This document shows positions 63,931 to 64,000 of a stretch of 64,000 nucleotides of DNA, piece after piece. The notes under the pieces are model-generated. The model saw nothing but the letters and a program-made list of their open reading frames with translations. It was not told the origin of the DNA and ran no database searches. Source of the stretch: an uncultured Cohaesibacter sp. Lineage in GTDB: Bacteria; Pseudomonadota; Alphaproteobacteria; Rhizobiales; Cohaesibacteraceae. Where the stretch lies: the NCBI RefSeq assembly GCF_963676275.1, contig NZ_OY781091.1:722775-786774 (forward strand), given 5' to 3'. Made by a program: the position numbers and the translations under genes. Each line of letters begins with the position of its first letter. Position 1 is the first letter of the stretch.

Positions 63931-64000
63931 CTATTCGTAGGGTTCGTTGCGGAACACTTCGACAGACGACAATGTGAAAACGGGGCTTTCGCCTCCGTCA
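63931..64000 (-). CDS. C-terminal end of a gene running off the window (probably Tad-related)
   Basis: The last 22 residues and the TAG stop (63931-63933) of a minus-strand gene: ...DGGESPVFTLSSVEVFRNEPYE. It lies just upstream of the TadE-like gene, so it is probably another TadE/TadG pseudopilin, but the part in view has no diagnostic motif. Confidence 0.45.
   Translation of the reverse strand, partial: DGGESPVFTLSSVEVFRNEPYE

Overview
The window is a 64 kb chromosomal segment of an alphaproteobacterium, almost certainly of the order Hyphomicrobiales (Rhizobiales). The evidence is gene content and order: a DivL-type pseudo-histidine kinase next to ahcY, a GcrA cell-cycle regulator, the nrnC-lptC-lptA-lptB-rpoN-hpf-ptsN block, argD-argF-hslO, an Hsp20 gene followed by a DUF1150 gene, and Tad-pilus TadE-like genes at the right edge. 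A Cohaesibacter-like marine lineage is my guess, not something I can prove. I saw no rRNA, tRNA, CRISPR array, transposase or prophage gene; this reads as core chromosome with some accessory blocks.

Layout. 0.4-5.2 kb: divL and ahcY on the minus strand, each with a clear terminator; five GANTC (CcrM) sites lie upstream of divL and a 20-bp palindrome upstream of ahcY. 5.5-7.1 kb: a short-chain dehydrogenase and a YdcF-type envelope protein. 7.4-16.6 kb: a surface-polysaccharide cluster (flippase, GT4 transferase, a glycosyltransferase with a GINT-like C-terminal region, a Wzc/GumC-type chain-length protein with a decayed kinase domain, a GT26 transferase, a secreted GH5 hydrolase). 16.8-24.4 kb: nrnC, lptC, lptA, lptB, rpoN, hpf, ptsN, i.e. 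nanoRNA turnover, LPS transport, sigma-54, ribosome hibernation and PTS-Ntr. 24.5-28 kb: a chromate transporter, then hsp20-DUF1150 behind a likely ROSE RNA thermometer, then gcrA. 28.5-32.4 kb: a candidate small RNA and argD-argF-hslO. 32.8-37.7 kb: a two-gene RND efflux system. 37.8-41 kb: a DUF2189 membrane protein, a second SDR, bfd and bfr (iron storage). 41.2-47.6 kb: a ynjBCD-type ABC importer and hrpB.

48-60.5 kb is a nucleoside uptake and salvage locus. A BMP-family binding protein, a dual ATPase and two permeases import nucleosides. Cdd and Add deaminate them, PunA and DeoA phosphorolyse them, DeoB and DeoC pass the (deoxy)ribose 1-phosphate to glycolysis, and Upp recovers uracil. 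Several palindromes in the gaps are candidate operators. 60.6-64 kb: a membrane-anchored aspartic protease, a HAD phosphatase, an orphan PhnD-like binding protein and TadE-like genes.

The most unusual signals are: (i) short tandem repeats of 10-18 bp sitting at or just past stop codons in many gaps, the largest being nine 14-bp units between nrnC and lptC; (ii) the chain-length regulator whose Walker motifs are gone but whose fold-level landmarks remain; (iii) a ROSE-type thermometer and a well-formed small RNA gene; (iv) the GANTC cluster upstream of divL in a genome segment that also encodes GcrA.
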